DNA of 64,000 bases from Acidobacteriota bacterium (GTDB lineage: Bacteria > Acidobacteriota > Blastocatellia > Pyrinomonadales > Pyrinomonadaceae), in the NCBI GenBank assembly GCA_019239425.1, contig JAFAZX010000022.1, positions 1 through 64,000 of the forward strand. Direction: 5' to 3'. Within the stretch, counting starts at the first letter, position 1, and every line of letters starts with the position of its first letter. The notes under the pieces were generated by a model that saw only the letters and a program-made list of their open reading frames with translations, searched no databases and had not been told where the DNA came from. The translations under genes were made by a program, and so were the position numbers. This document shows positions 1-8,060 of the stretch, piece by piece.

Positions 1-308
1 ACGACCATCGACTTGAGCACGTCGTCCACCTGCGACTGCTTGAAGGAGAGGTCGATCTCGGCGTGGCCCGTGACGGTGCCGCGCCGCTCGATGTACGCGA
101 CGCCGTTGCTGTAGAGGATGACGCGCCGGATGGGGAGCGTCTGCGCGTTGCGCGGGGCGCTCGCGTTCGCCGCCGTTCTTTCGACCGTTTCGGCGGCGGC
201 CGTCTTCACGGCGGCGCGCCGCTGCGCGTGCGCGGGCGTCGCGCTCAGGCCGAGCGCGAGCAGCGCGAGCGTTAAGAGCCTGACTTTTACAGTGGGCATG
301 GTGGACAT
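1..308 (-). CDS. Secreted DUF4139-like protein, N-terminal part (runs off the left edge)
   Basis: The minus strand reads from ATG at 308 with GGAGG six bases upstream. The product begins with a signal peptide (hydrophobic LLTLALLALGLSA, cleavage near AHAQ). Then comes a conserved-looking beta-rich start, RRVILYSNGVAYIERRG, followed by QSQVDDVLKSMVV. That pattern resembles the N-terminal region of DUF4139/MuiA-like secreted proteins, whose function is poorly known. Only about 102 codons are visible and the C-terminus lies outside the window. A second ATG at 299 is possible, but the ribosome binding site favours 308. The family call is from memory of the motif and is moderate. Confidence 0.6.
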   Translation of the reverse strand, partial: MSTMPTVKVRLLTLALLALGLSATPAHAQRRAAVKTAAAETVERTAANASAPRNAQTLPIRRVILYSNGVAYIERRGTVTGHAEIDLSFKQSQVDDVLKSMV

Positions 309-492
309 CGTGGGCCTCCGAAACTAAAGAGAGAGTCTTACGGGCACACGCCCGCCCTCATTGTTCGGCTGCGTCGGGGCGTGTGCGGGTGTGCAAAGGC
401 CGCCGTCCAGAAGGGCCGGCGCATCAGCAGAACGTTCGGCGTGACGATTTGTTGATGCGGATTTTCGTGCGGAGGGTTGGACGGTGAGGGGG

Positions 493-607
493 AAGCAGGC
501 AGTAGGCAGGAAGAAGGTGTTGGGTGCTGGGTGCTGGGTGCTGGGGAAGACGGGCTGCTCTGACCCAGCACCCTCTTCACTGCCGTCTGCCTACTGCCTA
601 CTTTCTT
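493..607. repeat. Nested inverted repeat: family C arms around family A
   Basis: The outer arms are family C (AAGCAGGCAGTAGGCAGG at 493-510 and TGCCTACTGCCTACTTTC near 588-605). Inside them lie family A arms (GGTGTTGGGTGCTGGGTGC from 516; CCCAGCACCC near 564). The 410-base gap between 309 and 720 holds this element and no gene that I can support. Confidence 0.85.
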
Positions 608-720
608 TTTTTCCGCCGCGGGCGCAGAATACTCGGGCGCCTCAAAGGAGAAACGCGAGCGCGTCGGAGGGCGTAATAGGTTTCGGGTCGGACAACCTGC
701 GGCGGGAGATTCTGAAACGA

Positions 721-996
721 ATGGCTAACGGCAATGACGAGGCGGTCGGGCGCGCGCGCGCAGACCTGGCGAGCCGGCTCGGCCTCTCCGAAGATGAGAT
801 CGGCGAGGCTTCGGTCGAAGAGGCAGACTTCCCCAACACCGCGCTCGGCGCGCCCGTGCACGACGAGATGAGCGGGATGATGATGACCTCTGGCTGGCGC
901 ATACGCCTCGCCGCCCGCGGCAAGACCTACGAGTACCGCGCCGACCGCGACCAGCTCCGCCTGTACGACTTCAAAGGGAAGAACTACAAGATTTGA
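721..996 (+). CDS. Small conserved hypothetical protein
   Basis: The reading frame is open from 484, but the upstream part is only translated repeat (family A/C), so the first ATG after it, at 721, is chosen. The 91-residue product has no signal peptide or membrane segment. It starts with an acidic helical half (RADLASRLGLSEDEI) and ends with LGAPVHDEMSG, SGWRIRLAARGKTYEYRAD and FKGKNYKI. The pattern of RDLA..LG, LG.P....., GW.I.L...G..Y.YR.D resembles small domains seen in cyanobacterial hypothetical proteins; no function is known to me. The stop at 996 lies a few bases before repeat A at 1001. AAAGGAG at 645 has no start codon at a useful distance, so the true start is uncertain. Confidence 0.55.
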   Translation: MANGNDEAVGRARADLASRLGLSEDEIGEASVEEADFPNTALGAPVHDEMSGMMMTSGWRIRLAARGKTYEYRADRDQLRLYDFKGKNYKI

Positions 997-1000
997 GAGG

Positions 1001-1077
1001 GAGGTGTTGGGTGCTGGGTGTTAGGTAGGGCGTCTGCTTTTACCTAACACCCAGCACCCAGCACCCAACACCCCCTC
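1001..1077. repeat. Family A inverted repeat
   Basis: The left arm (GAGGTGTTGGGTGCTGGGTG, then TTAGGTA) is at 1001-1027 and its near-perfect reverse complement is at 1041-1077, with a 13-base loop. It fills the space between the small hypothetical gene and the subtilase. Confidence 0.9.
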
Positions 1078-1090
1078 CGAGGAGTGAGCG

Positions 1091-2533
1091 ATGAACCGGA
1101 AAAACTACACCCTTCACTTCGCTTTGGCCGGGGCGCTCGTCTTGCTGGCGGCCGCGGCCGGCCGGATCGAGCGTTGGGAGGTGGAGCGGCGGCAGCCGTT
1201 TGTGCTCCGCCCGGCTCCGCAGGAGTCCGCGCCGGCCGCCTACCCGCCGGCGGTCGTCGGCGACGGCGAGGAGCGCGAGGCCGAGGTGCTCGTGCGCTTC
1301 AAGCCCGGCGTCTCCGAGGAGCGCATCAAGGAGATCGCCGCCTCGCACCACGACCGCGTCGAGGACGAGATCGAGTCGGTCGAAGGTCTCGCGGCCATCG
1401 ACGACCTCGACGACCACGCGGCCGCGAGCGTGGCCGAGGAATACGCCTCGCTCCCGGAGGTCGAGTACGCCGAGCCGAACTTCCGGATCGAGGCCGACCC
1501 CGCCGAGGCGGCCGGCGGCGAGAGTGACCTCGGGCCGGTCGCACTCGCCGGCCCCAACGACCCGCGCTTCTCCGACCAGTGGGGCCTCCTCAACACGGGC
1601 CAGTCCGGCGGCCGCGCCGAGGCCGACATCAGCGCGCTCAGCGCCTGGGAGAAGACGCAGGGGAGTAAGAAGGTCGTCGTCGCCGTCCTCGACAGCGGCG
1701 TCGACTACACGCACCCCGACCTCGTCGGCAACATGTGGCACCGCCCGGCCGACGTCGAGATGTACCGCGACGACCAGCTCGGCACCGTCGACGACGAGGA
1801 CGGCTTCAGCGCCGTCGAGGCGGAGCGCGACCCGATGGACGAGAACGGCCACGGGACGCACTGCGCCGGCATCATCGGCGCCGAGGGCGACAACGGCATC
1901 GGCATCACCGGCGTCAACTGGCGCGTCGAGATCATGCCCCTCAAGTTCATGGGGCGCGGCGGCTTCGGCTCGACGAAGGACGCCATCGAGGCCATCAACT
2001 ACGTCATCGCGCGCAAGAAGGACGGCGTCAACGTCCGCGTCATCAGCGCGAGCTGGGGCTCGACCTCGCGCTCGAAGGCGCTCGAGGACGTGATCCGCAA
2101 GGCGGGCGAGGCCGACATCCTCTTCGTCGCCGCCGCGGGCAACGACAACACGGACAACGACCGAAGGCCGCACTACCCTTCGAACTACAACCTGCCGAAC
2201 GTGCTCTCGGTCGCCGCGCTCGACCGCAAAGACGAGCGCGCCTCGTTCTCGAACTTCGGCGCGAAGACGGTGCACGTCGCCGCGCCGGGCAAGGACATCC
2301 TCTCGACGTGGCTGGGCGGCGATTACCGCAACGCCTCGGGCACCTCGATGGCGACGCCGTTCGTCGCGGGCGTCGCAGGGTTAGTGCTCTCGGTCGAGCC
2401 GAACCTCTCGGTCAAGGAGCTGCGCGAGCGGCTCCTCAACACCGTAGACAAGCTCGACTCCCTGAAGGGCAAGGTCTCCTCCGGCGGGCGCGTCAACGCC
2501 GCGCGCGCCGTCGGGGCGGTGCAGATTAAGTAG
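1091..2533 (+). CDS. Secreted subtilisin-like serine peptidase (S8)
   Basis: A 480-residue subtilase. It has an N-terminal hydrophobic signal (residues 9-24), a propeptide-like region (about 62-135, starting EVLVRFKPGVSEERI, as in fervidolysin-type prodomains) and the catalytic domain from about 160. The catalytic triad is visible: D201 in VLDSGVDYTHPDL, H254 in NGHGTHCAG and S419 in SGTSMATPFVAG; the oxyanion Asn is N351 in AAAGND. Such enzymes are exported and self-activate by cleaving the propeptide; they degrade extracellular protein. The ATG at 1091 is preceded by GAGGAG. No C-terminal sorting or PPC domain is present. The stop codon touches the left arm of repeat H1. Confidence 0.95.
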   Translation: MNRKNYTLHFALAGALVLLAAAAGRIERWEVERRQPFVLRPAPQESAPAAYPPAVVGDGEEREAEVLVRFKPGVSEERIKEIAASHHDRVEDEIESVEGLAAIDDLDDHAAASVAEEYASLPEVEYAEPNFRIEADPAEAAGGESDLGPVALAGPNDPRFSDQWGLLNTGQSGGRAEADISALSAWEKTQGSKKVVVAVLDSGVDYTHPDLVGNMWHRPADVEMYRDDQLGTVDDEDGFSAVEAERDPMDENGHGTHCAGIIGAEGDNGIGITGVNWRVEIMPLKFMGRGGFGSTKDAIEAINYVIARKKDGVNVRVISASWGSTSRSKALEDVIRKAGEADILFVAAAGNDNTDNDRRPHYPSNYNLPNVLSVAALDRKDERASFSNFGAKTVHVAAPGKDILSTWLGGDYRNASGTSMATPFVAGVAGLVLSVEPNLSVKELRERLLNTVDKLDSLKGKVSSGGRVNAARAVGAVQIK

Positions 2534-2662
2534 GCGGAAGCCCGACCGTGAGGGAGGGCGTCGGTCTGACAAAGTACGAGGGGGGACGAGAGACATGCGG
2601 TCTCTCGTCCCCCCTCGTTTTGCGTCTCACGTGCGCCCTCCCTCACGGTCGGGCTTCCGCCT
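2532..2662. repeat. Family H inverted repeat (copy 1) enclosing a terminator
   Basis: Two 29-base arms, 2532-2560 and 2634-2662, are perfect reverse complements (left arm core GAAGCCCGACCGTGAGGGAG). The same arms recur at 27.57-27.70 kb. The core between them is different in the two copies and forms its own hairpin. Confidence 0.95.
2577..2624 (+). terminator. Intrinsic terminator inside repeat H1
   Basis: A perfect 18-bp stem (2577-2594 with 2600-2617), a 5-base loop ATGCG, then TTTTGCG. It is well placed to end transcription of the subtilase gene. Confidence 0.8.
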
Positions 2663-2683
2663 CAACCCGCTCTTAGGTATGAT
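2655..2683 (+). promoter_or_regulatory. Possible sigma-70-type promoter for transketolase
   Basis: TATGAT at 2678-2683 is a good -10 match. With a 17-base spacer the -35 would be TTCCGC at 2655-2660, which is poor. It lies 48 bases before the tkt start and overlaps the right arm of repeat H1. Confidence 0.3.
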
Positions 2684-2731
2684 GTCCCCCACCGGAAATC
2701 CAAAACTGAATAGAAGGCAGGGGGACGAAAG

Positions 2732-4777
2732 ATGAGCGCGTCAACGCCGACCAGAGACACGAGCGCCGACCTCGACCAACTTTGCATCAACACCATCCGC
2801 GCACTCTCCATCGACGCCGTGCAGCGCGCGGAGTCCGGCCACCCCGGCCTGCCGTTGGGCTGCGCGCCGATGGCCTACCTTCTCTGGACGCGCTTCATGC
2901 GCCACAACCCGAAGAACCCGAAGTGGAAGGGGCGTGACCGCTTCCTCCTGAGCGCCGGCCACGGCTCGATGCTGCTCTACTCGCTGCTCCACCTGACCGG
3001 CTACGACCTCCCGCTCGAAGAGCTGAAGCACTTCCGCCAGTGGGGCTCGAAGACGCCGGGCCACCCCGAGAACATCCTGACGCCGGGCGTCGAGATCACG
3101 ACCGGCCCCCTGGGGCAGGGCTTCGCCAACGGCGTCGGGATGGCGATGGGCGCCGCGCACCTCGCCGCGAAGTTCAACCGCGAAGGCTTCCCCGTCGTCG
3201 ACAACTACGTCTACGCCATCGTCTCCGACGGCGACCTGATGGAGGGCGTCGCGGCCGAGGCCGCCTCGCTCGCGGGACACCTGAAACTCGGCAAGCTCAT
3301 CTACCTCTACGACGACAACCACGTCACCATCGAGGGCTTCACCTCGCTCGCCTACTCGGACGACGTGCCCAAGCGCTTCGACGCCTACGGCTGGCACACC
3401 TCGACCGTGAAGGACGGCAACGACCTCGACGCGCTTGAGCAGGCGATCCGCGAAGCGCAGGCCGTCACCGACAAGCCCTCGCTCATCTCGGTCAAGACCG
3501 TCATCGGTTTCGGCATGCCGACCGCCGGCACGCGCAAGGCGCACTCCGACGCGCCCGGCGCGGAGGCCGTGAAGGAGACGAAGCGCGCCCTGGGCTGGCC
3601 CGAGGACGAAGAGTTCTACATCCCCGAAGAGGCGCTCGCCGAGTTCCGCAAGTGCGTCGAGCGCGGCGGGCGGCAGGAGCAGGAGTGGAACTCTCTGGTC
3701 GAGCGCTACACGAGCGAGTTCGCCGAGCAGGGCGAGGCGTGGCGCGTGACGATGAGCGGCGACCTGCCCGCGGACTGGGAGTCGCACCTGCCCACGTTCG
3801 CGGACGCCAAGTCGATGGCGACCCGCCAGGCGAGCGGCGAGGTCATCAACGCGCTCGCGCCTTACCTCCCGACTCTCATCGGCGGCTCGGCCGACCTCGG
3901 CCCCTCGACCAACACCGACATCAAGGACGGCGGCAGCTTCCAGTTCGGTAGTTATGAGGGGCGCACGATCCACTTCGGCATCCGCGAGCACGGCATGGGC
4001 GCGGCCTTGACGGGCATGAGCCTCAACGGCGGACTCATCCCTTACGGCGCGACCTTCATGTGCTTCTCAGACTACATGAAGCCCGCCATCCGCCTCGCCG
4101 CGCTCTCGCACGTGCAGGTCGTCTACGTCTTCACGCACGACTCCATCGGCCTCGGTGAAGACGGCCCGACGCACCAGCCGGTCGAGCAGCTCGCGGGCCT
4201 GCGCGCCATCCCGAACCTCTTCGTCATCCGCCCGGCCGACGTGCACGAGACGCGCGAGGCGTGGCGGCTCGCGATACTGCGTCAACACGCGCCGACCGCG
4301 CTCGTCCTCACGCGCCAGAAGCTCCCGCTCATCGACCGCACGGGCAAGTACGCCTCGGCCGAGGGCGCGCGCCGCGGCGCGTACGTGCTGGCGGATGCGA
4401 CGGACGCGGAAGGCAAGGCCGTGACGCCGAAACTCATCCTGCTCTCGACCGGCTCCGAGGTCTCGCTCTGCCTCGAAGCGCGCGACCGCTTGCAGCAGGA
4501 GGGCACGCCGACGCGCGTCGTCTCGATGCCCTGCTGGGACTTGTTCGAGGAGCAGGACGCGGAGTACCGCGAGAGCGTCATCCCTTCGGCGGTCAAGGCG
4601 CGCCTCGGCGTCGAGGCCGCGGCCAGCCTCGGCTGGCACCGCTGGGTCGGAGACTCCGGCGGCGTGCTCTGCCTCGACCGCTTCGGCGCCTCGGCCCCCG
4701 GCCCGACTGCTTTGAAGGAACTCGGCTTCAACGTCGATAACGTCCTCTCGCAGGCCCGCGCTCTGCTCGGAAGCTGA
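2732..4777 (+). CDS. tkt: Transketolase
   Basis: A 681-residue transketolase, full length for the family. It moves two-carbon ketol units between sugar phosphates in the non-oxidative pentose phosphate pathway, using thiamine diphosphate. Visible landmarks are [34 protein letters not shown], the ThDP/metal motif [18 protein letters not shown], the H-S-D-A-P-G loop, [12 protein letters not shown], and [19 protein letters not shown] in the pyrimidine domain. The ATG at 2732 follows GGGGGACGAAAG. It is transcribed alone, with repeat H1 before it and repeat B1 after it. Confidence 0.97.
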   Translation: MSASTPTRDTSADLDQLCINTIRALSIDAVQRAESGHPGLPLGCAPMAYLLWTRFMRHNPKNPKWKGRDRFLLSAGHGSMLLYSLLHLTGYDLPLEELKHFRQWGSKTPGHPENILTPGVEITTGPLGQGFANGVGMAMGAAHLAAKFNREGFPVVDNYVYAIVSDGDLMEGVAAEAASLAGHLKLGKLIYLYDDNHVTIEGFTSLAYSDDVPKRFDAYGWHTSTVKDGNDLDALEQAIREAQAVTDKPSLISVKTVIGFGMPTAGTRKAHSDAPGAEAVKETKRALGWPEDEEFYIPEEALAEFRKCVERGGRQEQEWNSLVERYTSEFAEQGEAWRVTMSGDLPADWESHLPTFADAKSMATRQASGEVINALAPYLPTLIGGSADLGPSTNTDIKDGGSFQFGSYEGRTIHFGIREHGMGAALTGMSLNGGLIPYGATFMCFSDYMKPAIRLAALSHVQVVYVFTHDSIGLGEDGPTHQPVEQLAGLRAIPNLFVIRPADVHETREAWRLAILRQHAPTALVLTRQKLPLIDRTGKYASAEGARRGAYVLADATDAEGKAVTPKLILLSTGSEVSLCLEARDRLQQEGTPTRVVSMPCWDLFEEQDAEYRESVIPSAVKARLGVEAAASLGWHRWVGDSGGVLCLDRFGASAPGPTALKELGFNVDNVLSQARALLGS

Positions 4778-4795
4778 AACCAGAGTCAGGAACAA

Positions 4796-4864
4796 TTAAC
4801 CACAGAGACACAGAGACACGGCTTGAAGCACATAAGTCTTCAAGCCGTGTCTCTGTGGTGAAAA
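4796..4864. repeat. Family B inverted repeat (copy B1)
   Basis: TTAACCACAGAGACACAG.. on the left is mirrored by ..CTCTGTGGTGAA on the right, and the inner arms GGCTTGAAG/CTTCAAGCC close a short loop. It lies between the convergent tkt and lipid kinase genes. Confidence 0.92.
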
Positions 4865-4885
4865 ACTTTTCCCATCGTATTCAAG

Positions 4886-5884
4886 TCAGCACACAACCCG
4901 CAGCGCCGCAGGCATGACGCGGAAGTCTGCGGGCGTGTGGCCGCGTGGGTCGCCGTCGGCTTCGACGCCGAGTGAGTCCGAAGGGTCTAAAGTCTCGATG
5001 CGGACGTGTGCGGCGCGCGTGAGTTTGACGTGGGGGCTCTTGACGTGGCCGCCGGTGTGGACGCGCGCGAGTTCGCGCAGCAGCGCGGGGCGCGAGATGT
5101 CCGCGACGGCGAGCACGTCGAGGAGGCCGTCGTCGAGGCGCGCTCCGGGCGAGAAGTTCATGCCGCCGCCCGCGTAGGTGCCGTTGGCGACGGCGAGCAG
5201 GTTTGTGCCGCACTCCTCCCAGACGCGCCCGTCCGCGATGACGCGCACGCGCCGGTCGCGCCAGGCGACGAGACGCGGCAGCGCCGCGAGCGCGAAGCGA
5301 GCCTCGCCCGGCAGACGTCTGACCGCGCCGCCCTGCGCCGCCACGCGCTCGGCCACCTCCGCGCCGATGCCGAGCGTCGCCGCGTTGAGGCAGACGAAAC
5401 GTCTCGCCCCTCCGCCCGCGCTCCCGAGCATCAGGTCAATGCGCTTCGCCGTCTCTTCCTGAAAACGGCCGCGGCGGCAGTGGCGGACGAGTCGTGCGAC
5501 CCACGCGTCGAGCGTCTCGCGGCGACCGCCGGAGAGGCCGCGCGCGAAGTCGTCGCCCGTGCCCGCGGGCAGCGGCGCGAGCGCCGCCTCGGGGTTGACG
5601 GCGCGCGGGAGCGAGCCTTCGGAGAGTTCGGAGAGTTCGGCGCACGTCCGGAAGAAGCCGTTGGCGGCGGCGCTCAGCGTGCCGTCGCCCCCGACGGCGG
5701 CGACGGTTCCGAAGCCGCCGTCGAGCGCCGCGCGCGTGCGCTCTTCGGTCTCGCCCTGACGCGTCGACTCGTGCGCCTCGAACGCGACCCCCGCGCCCTC
5801 TAAAGCCTCGCGCACGCGCGGCCACGCTTTGCGCGCGCGCGCGGCCGTGTGGTTGATGATGACGAACAGCCCGGCTCCGCTCAT
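4886..5884 (-). CDS. Diacylglycerol/lipid kinase family protein
   Basis: A 332-residue protein of the DAGK catalytic (YegS/DgkB-like) family, which phosphorylates lipids such as diacylglycerol at the membrane with ATP. The start INHTAARARKAW matches the family's N-terminal strand and loop. AAVGGDGTLSAAANGF carries the GGDGT nucleotide-binding signature (about residues 63-70), with PLPAGTGDDFARGLSG further on. Near the C-terminus GVEADGDPRG matches the conserved D-G-E/D region. Length is normal (about 300). It diverges from the quinone oxidoreductase gene across 55 bases that must hold both promoters. The lipid substrate cannot be told from sequence. Confidence 0.88.
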   Translation of the reverse strand: MSGAGLFVIINHTAARARKAWPRVREALEGAGVAFEAHESTRQGETEERTRAALDGGFGTVAAVGGDGTLSAAANGFFRTCAELSELSEGSLPRAVNPEAALAPLPAGTGDDFARGLSGGRRETLDAWVARLVRHCRRGRFQEETAKRIDLMLGSAGGGARRFVCLNAATLGIGAEVAERVAAQGGAVRRLPGEARFALAALPRLVAWRDRRVRVIADGRVWEECGTNLLAVANGTYAGGGMNFSPGARLDDGLLDVLAVADISRPALLRELARVHTGGHVKSPHVKLTRAAHVRIETLDPSDSLGVEADGDPRGHTPADFRVMPAALRVVC

Positions 5885-5939
5885 TCGTCACAACTTTAAC
5901 ACGCGCGCCGTTCGCCGGGTTTGGTGTTAAGCTCTCGGC

Positions 5940-6959
5940 ATGAGTGAAGAGAAGATGCAGGCGGTGAGGATCGTCTCGCACGAGGGGGCGGGGAGGCTCG
6001 AGGTGTCGGAGGTCGCGCGGCCCACGGCGCGTGCCGACCGCGTGAGGGTGCGCGTGCGTGCGGCGGGCCTGAACCGCGCGGACGTTCTACAGAAGCGCGG
6101 CCGCTACCCGGCGCCGCCCGGCGCGCCCGCGGACATCCCCGGCCTCGAGTTCGCGGGCGAGGTCGATCAGGTGGGCGAAGAGGGGAGCATGTGGCGCTTC
6201 GGCCAGCGCGTCTTCGGCATCACGGCGGGCGGCGCGCAGGCGGAGTACGTGGTCGTGCCCGAGAGCCACCTCGCGGAGATACCGCAAGGCTTGTCGTTCG
6301 AAGAGGCGGCGGCCGTGCCCGAAGTCTTCATCACGGCGCACGACGCGCTCTTCACGCAGGCGGGCCTGCGCACGGGCGAGAGCGTGCTGATTCACGCGGT
6401 CGGCTCGGGCGTCGGCACGGCGGCGGCGCAGCTCGCGCGCGCGGCCGGCGCGGGCGCGGTCTACGGCACGGCGCGGACGAAGGAGAAGGTGGAGCGCGCG
6501 AAAGAGTTCGGGATGGACAAGGGCTTCGTCGTCGCCGACGACCCGCGCGCGTTCGCGCTGGCCGTCAACGGCTGGACGAAGGGCGAGGGCGTGAACGTCG
6601 TGCTCGACCTCGTCGGCTCCTCCTACCTCGAAGCGAACCTCGAAGCGCTGGCGTTGCACGGGCGGCTCCTGCTCGTCGGGACGCTCGGCGGGTCGTCGGC
6701 GCCGCTCAGCTTCCGGCACGTGATGGGGAAGCGCCTGCAGGTCATCGGCACGGTGCTGCGCGCGCGCTCGGTCGAGGAGAAGTCGGCGGCCGTCCGCCGC
6801 TTCGCCGCGGAGGTCGTCCCGCTCTTCGCGCGCGGCCTCGTGCGCACCGTCATCGACCGCACCTTCGACCTCAAAGACGTGGCCGCGGCCTATGACCACC
6901 TCGAATCGAACGAGACGTTCGGCAAGGTGGTTCTGAGGGTGCTGGGTGCTGGGCGCTAG
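5940..6959 (+). CDS. NAD(P)H:quinone oxidoreductase (zinc-independent MDR, PIG3-like)
   Basis: A 339-residue medium-chain reductase. The N-terminal GroES-like domain includes RAAGLNRADVLQKRGRYP, typical of the quinone oxidoreductase/PIG3 group that lacks the zinc ligands. The Rossmann domain has HAVGSGVGTAAAQLARAAGA with the AxGxVG-type turn, and the end GKVVLRV is the usual C-terminus. After that residue the frame continues LGAGR and stops at 6957-6959. These last codons are the first units of repeat A3, so the repeat appears to supply the tail and the stop. It probably reduces quinones or conjugated carbonyls with NADPH; the true substrate is unknown. Confidence 0.92.
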   Translation: MSEEKMQAVRIVSHEGAGRLEVSEVARPTARADRVRVRVRAAGLNRADVLQKRGRYPAPPGAPADIPGLEFAGEVDQVGEEGSMWRFGQRVFGITAGGAQAEYVVVPESHLAEIPQGLSFEEAAAVPEVFITAHDALFTQAGLRTGESVLIHAVGSGVGTAAAQLARAAGAGAVYGTARTKEKVERAKEFGMDKGFVVADDPRAFALAVNGWTKGEGVNVVLDLVGSSYLEANLEALALHGRLLLVGTLGGSSAPLSFRHVMGKRLQVIGTVLRARSVEEKSAAVRRFAAEVVPLFARGLVRTVIDRTFDLKDVAAAYDHLESNETFGKVVLRVLGAGR

Positions 6960-7046
6960 GTGCTGGGTTTGGGGTGTTAGGTTCCGGGTGCTGGTTAGAA
7001 CTAAGTTTTTAACCAGCACCCAGCACCCAGCACCCAACACCTCCCC
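6937..7046. repeat. Family A inverted repeat (long copy A3)
   Basis: Iterated GGTGCTGGGTGCTGG units with variants (GGCGCTAGG, GGTGTTAGG, GGTTCCGGG) run from 6937 to about 6996. The opposite arm AACCAGCACCCAGCACCCAG runs from 7010 to 7046. The left arm is longer than the right and contains the stop codon of the preceding gene. Confidence 0.9.
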
Positions 7047-7147
7047 AACTTGTCTCCCGCCCGGGCATCTGAGAAAATGAGTTTTTCATAAACGGGGCGT
7101 GAACGCGGCGCCGCTTTACCGTCGGTTTTAAAGAGGAGATAAGAGCA

Positions 7148-7897
7148 TTGAAAGCGGAATTGGAGCAGTTGGTCGCCCTGCAAAATGTCGACACGGGCAT
7201 CCGCAGGCTACAGTCCGACCTGGAGTCAATCCCCAGAAGGCGCGCCGAGATCGAAAGCGAGTTCGATCAGCGCGCCTTTGAATTTAAGGCGCTCCAGCAG
7301 GCGGGCGAGACCGCGCGCGAGACCCGCGCCGCCTTAGACAAGGAGCTGGCCGAGCAGCGCGTTCGGCTGGAGAAGGCCGAGCGTGACCTGATGGCCTCGA
7401 ACAACTCGAAGGTCTACGAGGCGGCCATCCGCGAGCGTGACGCCGCGAAGAAGCACATCGGCGAGCTGGAGACGAAAGTCCTCGAACAGATGGAGGCCGC
7501 CGAGACGGCCGAGAAGCAGCTGGCCGAGCGCGAGCCCGAGTTCGCGCGCCTGCGCGCGGAGCACGAGGAGCGCCTGCGCGCCTTCGAGGAGCAGACGCGC
7601 TCCTGGTCGGCGGAGATCGAAGAGCGTCGGCGCGAGCGGGAGCGCCGCTTCGCGGAACTCCCGCCCGGAATCAAGGCCACGTACCAGCGCATCGTCGGGC
7701 GCATCCGCGACGGCGTGGCCCTGGCCGAGGCGCGCAACGGCGCCTGCTCCGCCTGCCGCATGACGCTCCGGCCGCAGTTGATGGCCGAGATTCGCCGCGG
7801 CGACGACATCATCACCTGCGACAACTGCAACCGCATCCTCTACTACCAGCCGGCCTCGCAGCAGACGCCGCAAGGGACGACCGTCTCGGCCACCTGA
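7148..7897 (+). CDS. Coiled-coil C4-type zinc-ribbon protein (DUF164 family)
   Basis: A 249-residue protein. Residues about 5-180 form a long coiled coil (many E, R, K and A heptads; a MASNNSKVYEAAIRERDAA segment is typical). It ends in a zinc ribbon with CSAC and CDNC pairs around residues 199-222. This is the architecture of the DUF164 family, thought to interact with nucleic acids or help protein homeostasis; the precise role is not settled. The start is TTG at 7148, supported by AAGAGGAG ten bases upstream; no ATG gives the conserved start. It is followed by repeat B2 and the topoisomerase gene. Confidence 0.88.
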   Translation: MKAELEQLVALQNVDTGIRRLQSDLESIPRRRAEIESEFDQRAFEFKALQQAGETARETRAALDKELAEQRVRLEKAERDLMASNNSKVYEAAIRERDAAKKHIGELETKVLEQMEAAETAEKQLAEREPEFARLRAEHEERLRAFEEQTRSWSAEIEERRRERERRFAELPPGIKATYQRIVGRIRDGVALAEARNGACSACRMTLRPQLMAEIRRGDDIITCDNCNRILYYQPASQQTPQGTTVSAT

Positions 7898-7902
7898 CAC
7901 AG

Positions 7903-7980
7903 ATTTAACCACAGAGACACAGAGGCACGGCTTGAAGCAATAAGTCTCCAAGCCGTGCCTCTGTGTCTCTGTGGTTAAAT
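7903..7980. repeat. Family B inverted repeat (copy B2)
   Basis: Nearly perfect hairpin. ATTTAACCACAGAGACAC is mirrored by GTGTCTCTGTGGTTAAAT, with GCACGGCTTGAAG/CTCCAAGCCGTGC inside. Confidence 0.93.
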
Positions 7981-8060
7981 CTTGTACGAGGCGTGGCCCG
8001 CGGTTTGAAAGGACATCCGCACTTTCTCGCGGCATGGGTGGTAAAGGGGGCTTTCAGCGG

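Noticed and set aside
338..580. 80-codon minus ORF in the first gap
   Set aside because: Most of it is translated repeat A/C (for example STQHPTPSS); no ribosome site.
1040..2275. 411-codon minus ORF opposite the subtilase
   Set aside because: Shadow of the S8 gene; no motif, no ribosome site.
7971..8060. Upstream start (GTG 7971) of topoisomerase IB
   Set aside because: The GTG is in repeat B2, and the first residues do not match the family.
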